Below are positions 27,896 through 36,280 of a DNA stretch of 64,000 nt, piece after piece. Each line of letters opens with the position of its first letter. Positions within the stretch are counted from its first letter, which is position 1. This DNA comes from Natronorubrum sediminis. Lineage in GTDB: Archaea > Halobacteriota > Halobacteria > Halobacteriales > Natrialbaceae. The stretch spans positions 62,001 to 126,000 of the forward strand of contig NZ_FNWL01000002.1 of NCBI RefSeq assembly GCF_900108095.1, written 5' to 3'. A program made the position numbers and the translations under genes. The notes under the pieces were generated by a model. The model ran no database searches. It had not been told where the DNA came from and saw only the letters and a list, made by a program, of their open reading frames with translations.

Positions 27896-28009
27896 ATGGT
27901 TTTCGAATCCCGGCTATGGGATTGGAAGCCACGTCTCGGGTGCTTCTTTCACCCGGGGCAGTTCAGGGATATGCCCTCGCTGCTTGCTGGAGCGCGACTT
28001 CCGTTCTAA
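27896..28009 (+). ncRNA. Candidate structured RNA or 37-codon leaderless gene
   Basis: Transcription from the upstream TATA box would begin here. The sequence folds readily: AATCCC-ggctat-GGGATT (27906-27923), a 10-bp stem with two wobble pairs (27933-27942 with 27950-27959) and AGGG-atatg-CCCT (27965-27977) extended by GCAG/CTGC (27958-27961 with 27980-27983; this outer part competes for 27958-27959). GGAAG (27924-27928) can also pair with CTTCC (27998-28002). The same interval is an open frame of 37 codons, ATG 27896 to TAA 28009, starting MVFESRLWDW and ending GARLPF. I cannot decide between RNA and peptide. Confidence 0.35.
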
Positions 28010-28167
28010 TTGTTGACCTATATTGACTTATAACTACTGCTGAGTGGGTGAAACTGATGTCGGAGACTCACCAGTGTGGCGACTCGAACGACCAGGGCTT
28101 CCTCGAGCAGCTCTTGCCAGCCAGTGCCCACACCGAAATAATACTCGCTCCCGGTGTGGCTCTGGCT

Positions 28168-28350
28168 ATGCCCGTCACGATTCAGTGTGATGACTGCGGC
28201 CTCGAGCACACGATTCCGGATCGACCAGATCAACAGGATGGTGGAACAGGGTGCCCGCAGTGTGGTGCCAGATCGTTCACCGTGATACGGGACGGACTCG
28301 AGTGGCACCCGCGCTGTGTAAAGGGGCGAAACGGGGCGGAAAATGACTGA
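28168..28350 (+). CDS. Small zinc-ribbon protein
   Basis: 60 aa starting MPVTIQCDDCG, with two CxxC knuckles (CDDCGLEHT and CPQCGARSF) that form a zinc ribbon. An AATAATAC box 27 nt upstream supports this start. A longer version from ATG 28057 also has a TATA-like box (CTTATAACT, about 28027-28035) at the proper distance and would add 37 residues including HQCGDSNDQG. Function unknown. Confidence 0.6.
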   Translation: MPVTIQCDDCGLEHTIPDRPDQQDGGTGCPQCGARSFTVIRDGLEWHPRCVKGRNGAEND

Positions 28351-28381
28351 TAGCCCCAGCGGTGGTGGTCGCTGTGTGAAA

Positions 28382-29101
28382 TTAGAAGAGGCTGCGCAGT
28401 TTCGCTCGAAGGCGAGCGAAGAGTCCGGATGGCTCGGGGGTTTCGACTTCCGACTGGTCGTCTGTGTCGGCCGTCTCCGGGTCGTCCGTTTCAGATTCCG
28501 TTGGAGGAGACGGGTCGTCACTCGGTTCGACTGGGCCCTCGTCCGCCGTTTCCTCCGCCGAGATGTCGGTCTCTTCGGGCGAAGTATCCTCGTCAGAATC
28601 TCCGGAAACGTCGTCGGTATCCGCGTCCACCTCGCTATCTGACTCTTCACTGTCTGCTTGTTTCTGGGTGACCAGTTCGGAGTCGGACTCGCGTTCGCGT
28701 TCTTCGTCGGTCTCGACCCAGAGGAACTCGTCTCCTTTCGTCCGACCGGTGAGCAACAGCGCCGCCAGTTCGTCGTCGTCGACACTGAGAGCCTCGTCGA
28801 TCTCGGGTTCCGGCGCTGGATCGTCCGCACTCGCGATGATGTCTTCGGGGCTCTCGTCCTCGAGAACGCCATCTGCGTCGTTTTCTGCGGATTCGCGAAG
28901 TTGATCGAACACGTCGGCAGCCGTCTGGTCCGTGACGCCCTCGCCGTCGGACGCTCGATCGGCTGGTGGCTCGTCGTCGATGTCCTCTGCGTGTCCGTCC
29001 TCGAGTGACTCGTCTGTTGGCTTGCCGAAGAAGTCTTCGTCGCTCGAGTTCAGGTCGAACGCGCTCCTACCCGACCGTGTCTCTATCGAACTATCAGTCA
29101 T
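28382..29101 (-). CDS. Highly acidic hypothetical protein
   Basis: 239 aa. Almost all of it is low-complexity Asp/Glu/Ser/Thr sequence. The only hydrophobic or structured parts are DEFLWVETDEERERE in the middle, a short helix around residues 105-120 (VDDDELAALLLTGR) and a basic C-terminus LFARLRAKLRSLF. Probably an intrinsically disordered haloarchaeal protein; the basic tail may bind membrane or nucleic acid (inference). A VFDQLRESAEN helix is at about 64-75. Confidence 0.6.
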   Translation of the reverse strand: MTDSSIETRSGRSAFDLNSSDEDFFGKPTDESLEDGHAEDIDDEPPADRASDGEGVTDQTAADVFDQLRESAENDADGVLEDESPEDIIASADDPAPEPEIDEALSVDDDELAALLLTGRTKGDEFLWVETDEERERESDSELVTQKQADSEESDSEVDADTDDVSGDSDEDTSPEETDISAEETADEGPVEPSDDPSPPTESETDDPETADTDDQSEVETPEPSGLFARLRAKLRSLF

Positions 29102-29498
29102 ATTGTCCTTCCCACTATCTACATTATCACACGACTTTAACTTTTGGAGTTTTCACAGACTGCTTTACTGACTATTCTGACGTATTAGCGTGTCGGCCGA
29201 TTTCCCTCCCCTCCGAATTTCCGGTGACCGAATGTTCACTTAATAGAGAACGTGGTGAAAATACACCAATAGTTGGCTGAGTGACATTGGGCTTGGAGTC
29301 GCTAATCGCTCGAGAGAGATGCGTAGCGGGTGGCTCAGGACGTAACCGTCGCTGTCCCGAGGACCGTCAATTCCGTCAGTCTCGGGGCCCCCCCTTCAGC
29401 ATAACTGAAATCTGTCTCGTTTTTCTCTCACCAATAGGGAGGGTGCAATTCTCGCGACGTTCCAAACAGTTATCTTGTCGTCAACCACTCCTAGATTT
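29102..29498. other. Gene-free region upstream of the biotin operon
   Basis: 397 bp. It has a hairpin CCCGAG/CTCGGG (29356-29361 with 29381-29386) followed by a C7 run, and a TATA-like GTTATCTT (29470-29476). No convincing open frame was seen. If bioB is leaderless the hairpin lies upstream of its promoter. Confidence 0.5.
29470..29476 (+). promoter_or_regulatory. TATA box of the biotin operon
   Basis: TTATCTT-type box centred 27 nt before the GTG at 29499. It argues for this start over the upstream TTG at 29475. Confidence 0.5.
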
Positions 29499-30608
29499 GT
29501 GGTTTACGAGACGAACAACACGACGATCGACGACGCACTCGAGCGGATCTGGGCTGGCGAGCGACTCGACCGAACCGACGGAATCGCACTCATGGCTCAG
29601 CCGGTCGACGCGCTTTCGGAGGCTGGCGGGGCCGTTCGCGATCACTTCGGCGACGGGACGGTCGATGCTTGCTCGATCGTGAACGCGAAGGCAGGCAACT
29701 GCGCGGAGGACTGTGGTTTCTGTGCCCAGTCGGTCCACTTCGACACCGGCATCGAAACCTACGGCTTTCTCGGCCCCGAGAAGATTCTCGAGGCCGCTAA
29801 ACGAGCCGAACGCGACGGCGCACAACGATTCGGCATCGTCGTCGCCGAAAAGGGCGTCTCGAAAGAACTCCGGCCCGAGGAGTGGCAGGAGGTTCTCGAG
29901 TCCATTCGACTCGTTCGAGACGAGTGCGACCTCGAGGTCGACGCCTCGCTCGGTATCCTCACCGAGGAGGAAGCACGAATCCTCGCTGCGGAGGGGATCA
30001 ACCACTACAATCACAACATCGAGACCTCGCCGCGGTACTTCCCCGAAATCGTCGACACGCACAGCTTCGAGGATCGCGTGAAGACGCTCGAAGTCGCCAA
30101 AGACGCCGGGATGGACCTCTGTGCCGGCGTTATCCTCGGAATGGGTGAGACGCCGACCGATCGCGTGGATGCCGCAATCGCACTACAAGAGATCGGGATC
30201 TCCTCGCTCCCGGTTAACGTTCTCAATCCCGTCGCGGGGACCCCGTTGGCCGAACGGGGCGTCTCGATCACGACCGAGGAAATCGTCAAGACGGTCGCAG
30301 TGTACAAACTGCTCCACCCCGACTCGCGGGTCCGACTCACGGGCGGGCGCGAGGTCAACCTCGAACCCGACGAGCAACATCTCCCACTCGAGGCCGGAGC
30401 GGACGGCCTCCTCACTGGCGACTACCTGACGACGGAGGGCCAATCCCCCGGAGACGACATCGAGATCATCGAACAGGCTGGACTCGAGCCGAATCAGGAG
30501 ACGAACGAGTTCGATCCGGAGGCGGTCAAGGCCCGAAACAAGGGCGGGGCGAGCGACTCCCAACCCGAGACGCAGGCGAGTACGGGTCCGGAACCAGGTG
30601 ACGACTAA
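29499..30608 (+). CDS. bioB: Biotin synthase
   Basis: 369-aa radical SAM enzyme that inserts sulfur into dethiobiotin. The 4Fe-4S cluster motif is GNCAEDCGFCAQS (CxxxCxxC). Other family blocks: ETSPRYFPEIVDTHSFEDR (the YNHN and R region), GVILGMGET, LPVNVLNPVAGTPL, and VRLTGGREVNL (the conserved Arg of BioB). The C-terminus has an acidic, glycine-rich extension of about 40 residues. First gene of bioB-bioU-bioF-bioD; 24 bp to the next gene. Confidence 0.94.
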   Translation: MVYETNNTTIDDALERIWAGERLDRTDGIALMAQPVDALSEAGGAVRDHFGDGTVDACSIVNAKAGNCAEDCGFCAQSVHFDTGIETYGFLGPEKILEAAKRAERDGAQRFGIVVAEKGVSKELRPEEWQEVLESIRLVRDECDLEVDASLGILTEEEARILAAEGINHYNHNIETSPRYFPEIVDTHSFEDRVKTLEVAKDAGMDLCAGVILGMGETPTDRVDAAIALQEIGISSLPVNVLNPVAGTPLAERGVSITTEEIVKTVAVYKLLHPDSRVRLTGGREVNLEPDEQHLPLEAGADGLLTGDYLTTEGQSPGDDIEIIEQAGLEPNQETNEFDPEAVKARNKGGASDSQPETQASTGPEPGDD

Positions 30609-30632
30609 CGACGCACGATTGTAGACACAACC

Positions 30633-31703
30633 ATGAACGACATCACGTTCGCAGTACTCGGAACCGGCGGTATCGGTCGACGAACACTCGAGGTCAGCCA
30701 GCACGAGGACGAACTCACGCCTGTCGCGGCGTGTGATCGTCACGGCACGGCGATCGATTTCGATGGGTTGGACGTCGAAGAACTCCTCGCGGCGACGGAA
30801 GGCAACATCGACAGCGGACCCGGGGACGGCGACGTCGCGACAGACGGCGGCGCGGTCGCCGACGCCCCGTCCGGAGTTAAACAACACGGCGAGTCCGTCG
30901 GCGTCGTCGCCTCCGAGCAAGCCACTCCCAGCGACGATCCGATTCAGGCGATCATCGATCACGGCGACGGGATCGACGCCGTCTTGCTCGCGTTACCGAA
31001 CTACGAACACGACTTCATCCCCCGCGTCGCGGATCGATTCCTCGAGGGCGGCTACTCGGGCGTCCTGATCGACGTGCTCAAACGCTCGCGCGTGATCGAG
31101 ATGCTCGACGAGCGCGGTGAGGACTTCGACGACGCAGGAATCACGTTCGTCTGTGGCGCGGGCGCAACCCCGGGCTTGCTGACCGGCGCGGCGACCCTCG
31201 CCGCCCAGTCGTTCGTCGAGGTCACCGACGTCGACATCTGGTGGGGCGTGGGTCTCAAATCCGGCTACGAGGACAACCGCGGCACCGTTCGCGAAGACAT
31301 TGCCCACCTCCCGGAGTACGACATCGAAACGGCGCGCGACCTCTCCGAGGCGGAACTCGAGGCCGTCATCGACGACCACGACGGCGTCATCGAGTTCGAA
31401 GACATGGAACACGCGGACGACGTCCTCCTCGAGCGAGCGGGCGTCTGCGACGCGGAGGACGTGAGCGTCGGGGGGATCCTCGACGTTCGACGCGACGAGA
31501 AGCCCACGACGACGACGGTCTCCGTCACGGGACGAACGTTCGACGGCGAGACGGCGACGAACACGTTCGAACTCGGCGACGCGACGAGCATGGAGGCAAA
31601 CGTCAACGGCCCAGCACTCGGCTACCTGAAGACCGGCGTCCGACGGAATCGCGCCGACGAATACGGCGTCTTCGGTCCCGCCGAATTGATGCCGCGCTTC
31701 TAA
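30633..31703 (+). CDS. bioU: BioU-like (S)-8-amino-7-oxononanoate (DAPA) synthase
   Basis: 356 aa, a saccharopine-dehydrogenase-like NAD(P) oxidoreductase: Rossmann motif FAVLGTGGIGRRTLE at the N-terminus, an acidic insertion (about 60-100), LLALPNYEHDFIP, and GVLIDVLKRSRVIEM with Lys150. BioU of cyanobacteria makes 7,8-diaminopelargonate from 8-amino-7-oxononanoate using its own lysine side chain as amino donor, and is known to replace BioA; haloarchaeal homologues exist. Here the gene lies exactly between bioB and bioF and no bioA is present in the window, which supports the call. Equating Lys150 with the catalytic lysine is inference. Confidence 0.8.
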   Translation: MNDITFAVLGTGGIGRRTLEVSQHEDELTPVAACDRHGTAIDFDGLDVEELLAATEGNIDSGPGDGDVATDGGAVADAPSGVKQHGESVGVVASEQATPSDDPIQAIIDHGDGIDAVLLALPNYEHDFIPRVADRFLEGGYSGVLIDVLKRSRVIEMLDERGEDFDDAGITFVCGAGATPGLLTGAATLAAQSFVEVTDVDIWWGVGLKSGYEDNRGTVREDIAHLPEYDIETARDLSEAELEAVIDDHDGVIEFEDMEHADDVLLERAGVCDAEDVSVGGILDVRRDEKPTTTTVSVTGRTFDGETATNTFELGDATSMEANVNGPALGYLKTGVRRNRADEYGVFGPAELMPRF

Positions 31704-31829
31704 TCGACGACGCGCGTTCAACAATTGTGACTCGACTCGAGACCCATACCAGGCGAAACCGCCAGACGATGTCGAACTTCGACAGCGGCCGAACCCCTTT
31801 CCCCCAATCAGAACCGTGAGAGTGAAACC

Positions 31830-33062
31830 GTGGCACTGACACCGTTAAAGCGAATGGAAGATCGCGGGATCGATCTCGAGGATCGACTGGCCGACCTCGA
31901 GACAGCCAACCTGAAACGATCACTCTCTCCCGTCGACCGGATCGCCGAACGGGGTCACTTCGCGCCGCCGGCAGCCGGCGACCTCCCAGTACTCGACTCC
32001 ACGGACGCGCTGGTGTTCGCCTCCAACAACTATCTGGGATTGACTGACGACGAGCGCGTCCAAGACGCAACCCGGCAGGCCGCTGCTACCGTCGGGACGG
32101 GTGCCGGTGCGAGTCGGCTCGTAACCGGCGACACGCTCGTCCACCACGACCTCGAGCGACTCCTCGCCGAGACGAAGGCGACCGAGCGCGCGCTCACGTT
32201 TTCGTCCGGCTACGCCGCGAACGTCGGAACGATCACGGCACTCGAGCCTGACGTGATCTTTTCGGACGAGTACAACCACGCGAGTATCATCGACGGCTGT
32301 CGTCTCTCTGGGGCCGAATCGATCGTCTACGACCACTGTGACGCTGGTGACCTCCGTTCGAAACTCGAGGCTCGAGCAGCCGACGACGAGCACGCGGACG
32401 AATCGTGGCTCATCGTCACCGACTCCGTCTTCAGCATGGACGGCACCGTCGCCCCGCTCGCGGAACTCTGCGACGTCGCCGAGGAGTTCGGCGCGTGGGT
32501 CATGGTCGACGAAGCTCACGCGACGGGCCTCTACGCGAACGGTGGCGGCGTCGTGCAGGCGGAAGGGCTCGAGGATCGCGTGCACGTCCAGCTAGGAACG
32601 CTCTCGAAGGCGCTGGCGAGTCAAGGCGGCTACGTCGCGGGCAGTTCCGAACTCGTCGAGTGTCTGATCAACGACGCCCGGTCGTTCGTCTTCTCGACCG
32701 GCCTCACGCCGCCAGCGGCCGCCGCGGCGAGTGAAGCACTCCACGTCTCCCGCCACAGCGACGTCCGCGAACGGCTCTGGGAGAACGTCGCCCACCTTCG
32801 AGACGGCCTCGAGACGATGGGTTTCGAGGTCCCCGGCGACTCCCAGATCCTACCGGTCGTCATCGGCGACCGACGGGATGCACTCGCGCTCGCTGATGGG
32901 CTTCGGTCGCGTGATATCGTGGCTCCGGCGATTCGCCCGCCGACGGTCCCCGAGGGGACGAGTCGGATTCGCGTCGTCCCGATCGCTTCACACGACCAAC
33001 AAGATATCGTCACCTGTCTCGAGGCGTTCCGAGCCGCTGGACAGGATGTCGGCCTTCTCTGA
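31830..33062 (+). CDS. bioF: 8-amino-7-oxononanoate synthase
   Basis: 410-aa PLP enzyme of the alpha-oxoamine synthase family that condenses pimeloyl thioester with alanine. Signatures: SNNYLGLTDDERV, GTGAGASRLVTGDTLVHHDLE, the PLP site DEAHATGLY and LGTLSKALASQGGYVAG (Lys Schiff base). Start GTG at 31830 (MALTPLKRME). The 126-bp gap after bioU is the largest in the operon and may hold a second promoter. Confidence 0.93.
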   Translation: MALTPLKRMEDRGIDLEDRLADLETANLKRSLSPVDRIAERGHFAPPAAGDLPVLDSTDALVFASNNYLGLTDDERVQDATRQAAATVGTGAGASRLVTGDTLVHHDLERLLAETKATERALTFSSGYAANVGTITALEPDVIFSDEYNHASIIDGCRLSGAESIVYDHCDAGDLRSKLEARAADDEHADESWLIVTDSVFSMDGTVAPLAELCDVAEEFGAWVMVDEAHATGLYANGGGVVQAEGLEDRVHVQLGTLSKALASQGGYVAGSSELVECLINDARSFVFSTGLTPPAAAAASEALHVSRHSDVRERLWENVAHLRDGLETMGFEVPGDSQILPVVIGDRRDALALADGLRSRDIVAPAIRPPTVPEGTSRIRVVPIASHDQQDIVTCLEAFRAAGQDVGLL

Positions 33063-33076
33063 TCACAGGACACCAC

Positions 33077-33760
33077 ATGACCACTCCGATCGCAATCGTT
33101 GGCACCGACACCGACGTTGGAAAGACAGTCGTCACGGCAGGACTCACCAGCGCCCTGCGCGAGCGAGGAATCGACGCGCGAGCGATCAAACCTGCCCAGA
33201 CCGGGTATCCACCGGACGACGACGCCGGCTTCGTCGCCGAGGCGTGTGACGACCCCACGGCCGCAGTCTGTCCACACTACCTCGAGCCCGCACTCGCGCC
33301 GCGAGTTGCCGCAGCCGAAGCCGACGCAGAACTCGGCTACGAATCGATCCTAACGGCCTGTGAAGCCGAAATCGCAGACACACCGTTCCCGATCGTCGAG
33401 GGCATCGGCGGCCTTCGGGTGCCACTGGCCGGAGACCGCGAGGTGATCGACCTCGTCGCCGACCTGAACGCGACGGCCGTCGTCGTCACCCGATCCGGAC
33501 TCGGAACGCTCAATCACAGCGCCCTCTCCGTCGAGGCCCTCGAGCGACGCGGCGTGGACGTCGCCGGCATCGTGTGCAACGAATACGCCGGTGCGACGCT
33601 CGCGGAACGAACGAATCCTGCGGAACTCGAGCGAATGACTGGGTGCGAAGTCGAGACGGTCCCACAACTCGACGGAGAGTCACCGACAGCGCTCGCTGGC
33701 GGTGTCGAAGACGCACTTTCGTCGGCATTCGTCGATCGAGTACTCGTACACGGCGAGTGA
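33077..33760 (+). CDS. bioD: Dethiobiotin synthetase
   Basis: 227-aa P-loop enzyme closing the ureido ring from DAPA, CO2 and ATP. N-terminal AIVGTDTDVGKTVVTAGL is the nucleotide-binding loop; KPAQTG, VEGIGGLRVPL and VVTRSGLGTLNHSAL follow the family order. It starts 14 bp after bioF stops and completes the operon. Nothing is encoded in the 135 bp that follow. Confidence 0.93.
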   Translation: MTTPIAIVGTDTDVGKTVVTAGLTSALRERGIDARAIKPAQTGYPPDDDAGFVAEACDDPTAAVCPHYLEPALAPRVAAAEADAELGYESILTACEAEIADTPFPIVEGIGGLRVPLAGDREVIDLVADLNATAVVVTRSGLGTLNHSALSVEALERRGVDVAGIVCNEYAGATLAERTNPAELERMTGCEVETVPQLDGESPTALAGGVEDALSSAFVDRVLVHGE

Positions 33761-33895
33761 GTGGGCTCGTCGACTCGTCGAAGTGCCCGTGGTATTCGTC
33801 GGTACTGCGTGTGGTATACCAATTCTGTCCGTGGTACTTCCTCGAGTCGTGCTGACAATAATCCAGCCTAGCAGCGCTCCCCCTCAAAACGCCAG

Positions 33896-35410
33896 CTACA
33901 TGAAATCGCTCAGTCCGGACTGGTCGTCGTCTTCGTCCACTTTCGCTGCACTGTCCTCGACCCCGGATTCACTGCCACTGTCGTCCGAGTCACCCGCCGT
34001 GGCGAGCGTCTCCTGTCCGTCGGACTCCTCGCCCGCGTCCGGCTCGTTCGTCGCCATTTCGTCCGATCCGGCAGGTTGATCGTCGGTACTCGAGTCTCCG
34101 GTGTCGAAAAATGCCGATCCCGAGTGCTCGACGGTCTGTTTCTCCCGGCGTTCCTCGGCGTCTTCGACGATCGATTCGACTTTGTTCGTGCTCTTGCCGC
34201 TGCCGGTGACGAACGACACTTCGGATTCGTCGAGTTCGTACGCGCCAGCCATGCGAACGGTCAACTCTCGATTTTTGCAGTGATGGGTCATCGCCGAGAG
34301 GAACGGGAGGATCTCTCGGCGTGCGGTCGCCACGCTCGTGCCTTCGCGTTCAGCGACGCGTTCGGCGATGGCGTCTCGAGTGTTTCGCGTCCCTTTCGTA
34401 CGCCCGAGTTTCGACCAGTAACTCGGCGGGCCATAACGCGTCCAGCCCCCCTTGTCGCCGCGACGAGAGGCGGCGACGCCAGCGGTCATGTTGTCCGTCG
34501 CGTAGCGCCAGAACGAGTAGTTCTGACTCGAGCGGACGCGCCCGAGCCAGCGGTCGGCGTTCGAGAGGTACTGGTAGGCGTCGGCCAACTCGCCACCCTC
34601 GTAGTCTTTCGGAACGTTGTCTTCGATCCAGTTGAGCATCTCGTCGGGGTTCTCGTCGACGTCGTAAGACGCGCGGAGGGCACCCTCGGCGTCTGCTTCC
34701 TTGATCAGGGTGTCCAGAAAGTCGAAGATTCCTTCGGTCGTATCGCGCTGGCTCGTCACGACGTCGTCGACCGTCAGTCGATCGGTCTCCTCAGCGACCG
34801 CCTGCAGGTCGTTGACTGCGGATCGAAGGTCGCCACTCGTCGACTCGGCGATTTTCTCGAGTGCCTGCTCTTCGTACTCGACGTCTTCGCGCCGGCAGAT
34901 ATCCCGCAGCACGGGAACGATCGAGCGCTTCGAAACATCCCGGAACTCGATGGTCTCGCAGGCGTTTCGCAGCGTCTTGCTCATATCGTAGAACTCGTTG
35001 GCCACGAGGACGACCGGCTGATTGGCCTCTTTGACGACTCGAGTCACTTCGCGAGAGCCGCCGTAGTCCGCGTTGCCGTGGAAGTTGTCCGCCTCGTCTA
35101 AGATGACGAGTCGGCGGCCGGTTCCGCCCGCGCTCAAGGTGCCACTCTTCGAGGCTTCGCCGGCGACGCGTTCGATCACGTCGGCACCGCGACTGTCGCT
35201 GGCGTTGAGTTCCATCACCGGCCACCCCATGTCGCTGGCCAGCGCGTGCGCAGCCGAGGTCTTCCCGACTCCCGGACTGCCGTGGACGATGGCCGCGTCC
35301 CGGTGGTCGTCCCAGGATCGCGCCCACTCCTCGAGTGCGTCGCGGGCTTTGTTGTTTCCGCGTACCTCCGACAGCGTCGTCGGCCGGTACTTCTCGGTCC
35401 AATCGCTCAT
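33896..35410 (-). CDS. rfcL: Replication factor C large subunit
   Basis: 504-aa AAA+ clamp-loader subunit that opens the PCNA ring. Walker A GSPGVGKTSAAHAL (about 45-58), Walker B LVILDEADNF (about 95-105), sensor NEFYDMSKTLRNACETIEF, then the archaeal C-terminal domain. The last 110 residues are acidic and the very end, QSGLSDFM, is a likely PCNA-interacting peptide. The ATG at 35410 lies inside one copy of a 62-bp direct repeat whose other copy has lost this ATG. Confidence 0.94.
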   Translation of the reverse strand: MSDWTEKYRPTTLSEVRGNNKARDALEEWARSWDDHRDAAIVHGSPGVGKTSAAHALASDMGWPVMELNASDSRGADVIERVAGEASKSGTLSAGGTGRRLVILDEADNFHGNADYGGSREVTRVVKEANQPVVLVANEFYDMSKTLRNACETIEFRDVSKRSIVPVLRDICRREDVEYEEQALEKIAESTSGDLRSAVNDLQAVAEETDRLTVDDVVTSQRDTTEGIFDFLDTLIKEADAEGALRASYDVDENPDEMLNWIEDNVPKDYEGGELADAYQYLSNADRWLGRVRSSQNYSFWRYATDNMTAGVAASRRGDKGGWTRYGPPSYWSKLGRTKGTRNTRDAIAERVAEREGTSVATARREILPFLSAMTHHCKNRELTVRMAGAYELDESEVSFVTGSGKSTNKVESIVEDAEERREKQTVEHSGSAFFDTGDSSTDDQPAGSDEMATNEPDAGEESDGQETLATAGDSDDSGSESGVEDSAAKVDEDDDQSGLSDFM

Positions 35411-35454
35411 TGGAACGTGATTGGGGAGAGTCGCGTTTAGGGATTGCGGAGCGT
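35393..35454. repeat. 62-bp direct repeat, copy 1 (rfcL start and promoter)
   Basis: Spans the first six codons or so and upstream region of rfcL, ending at the first base of the vapC stop. It matches 36219-36280 at 61 of 62 positions. The lone mismatch (35408, C here, T there) turns the rfcL ATG into ATA in the other copy. Confidence 0.9.
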
Positions 35455-35828
35455 CACTGCTCGTCGACCGTCTTCAGGTCGAGACGGGACGCAACGCCCT
35501 CGTACGTGTCGTCACTCGAGACGATGGTATCGCCGTTAGATTCGACGAGGTGAAGCGCGTCGAACGGTGTGAACCCGTGGTCTTCTACGTACGTTGCCGC
35601 CGTCACGACCGTTTCCACGTCACCGCGTACCTCGACGAGGTTGGCGGCGTTCGAAACGACGCGTTCGGTATCACGTTCCTCCCGGTAGGCGACCATCAGG
35701 AGTTCGATGAGCGTGAACTGAGATGTCCACAACTCGTCACGGTGTTCCCGGTACACCAACTCGGCGGCCTCGCCGAGCCAGTCATCGTCCTTACTCAGTG
35801 CGAGTAAAAAGTCGGTTTCCACATACAT
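35454..35828 (-). CDS. vapC: VapC-type PIN-domain ribonuclease toxin
   Basis: 124-aa PIN domain. The four acidic metal ligands fit the VapC pattern: D6 (MYVETDFLLAL), the Glu in TLIELLMVAY (about 41), the Asp in TPFDALHL (about 93) and the Asp pair SSDDTYEG (about 103). It would cut specific RNAs when not bound by the antitoxin. The start lies directly after the vapB stop, so the two are translationally linked. Its stop coincides with the edge of the 62-bp repeat. Confidence 0.85.
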   Translation of the reverse strand: MYVETDFLLALSKDDDWLGEAAELVYREHRDELWTSQFTLIELLMVAYREERDTERVVSNAANLVEVRGDVETVVTAATYVEDHGFTPFDALHLVESNGDTIVSSDDTYEGVASRLDLKTVDEQ

Positions 35829-36059
35829 CTATCGTCCGGCCTTGTCGAGCGTTGCTTCACGTGCTTCTTCACGAAGTTCGTTAGCCGACTTCTCGACATC
35901 CGCGAACTCGTCCCTGAGTGCCTCGAGCGGGTCGGCGGCGACCGGAACCAGTTTGACCCCGTCGGGAAGCTGAATGACGTGATATCGGTCCCCGTATCGC
36001 TCTCGGACCTCCTTCGGGAGCGTGAGACGACCGCGGTCGTCAAGCGCTACGTCTGACAT
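35829..36059 (-). CDS. vapB: AbrB/MazE-type antitoxin
   Basis: 76 aa. Residues 1-45 form a swapped-hairpin AbrB DNA-binding domain (MSDVALDDRGRLTLPKEVRE, RYHVIQLPDGVKLVPV); the rest is a charged helix that would mask VapC. MSDVALDD at 36059 is the natural start; a TTTTTATC TATA-like box at 36083-36090 sits 27 nt upstream. Antitoxins of this type usually bind their own promoter. Confidence 0.85.
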   Translation of the reverse strand: MSDVALDDRGRLTLPKEVRERYGDRYHVIQLPDGVKLVPVAADPLEALRDEFADVEKSANELREEAREATLDKAGR

Positions 36060-36082
36060 ACTTCGGTGTACGGTGGGCAAAG

Positions 36083-36090
36083 ATAAAAAC
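36083..36090 (-). promoter_or_regulatory. TATA box of vapBC
   Basis: TTTTTATC on the minus strand, centred about 27 nt before the vapB ATG, predicting a leaderless mRNA. A second AT box ATATAT lies near 36099-36105. Confidence 0.45.
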
Positions 36091-36171
36091 GTTCCCCGAT
36101 ATATGGAAATACCCATTCTGGGTCCACTTGTCGGAGTTTGTCTCTGCATTCACGAGCGGCCGACGACGCAT

Positions 36172-36196
36172 ATTCGACGTTCTCAGTACGTCGAAT
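36172..36196. repeat. 25-bp inverted repeat inside the vapBC cassette
   Basis: ATTCGACGT-tctcagt-ACGTCGAAT, perfect 9-bp arms with a 7-nt spacer, lying 113 bp upstream of vapB and 23 bp inside the second 62-bp repeat. Could be an operator or a recombination core. Confidence 0.7.
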
Positions 36197-36218
36197 CTCC
36201 ATCGTATTTTCTCGACTG

Positions 36219-36280
36219 CTCGGTCCAATCGCTTATTGGAACGTGATTGGGGAGAGTCGCGTTTAGGGATTGCGGAGCGT
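36219..36280. repeat. 62-bp direct repeat, copy 2
   Basis: Second copy of the rfcL start/promoter segment, 826 bp from the first. The rfcL-like ATG is ATA here, and identity ends right after GGACCGAG of the coding part. It ends next to a hairpin CGGAGC-gtt-GCTCCG (36273-36287). Confidence 0.9.

Noticed and set aside
30783..30900. Acidic Gly/Asp insert in BioU as a possible frameshift
   Set aside because: Reading frame stays open and such acidic inserts are common in halophilic proteins.
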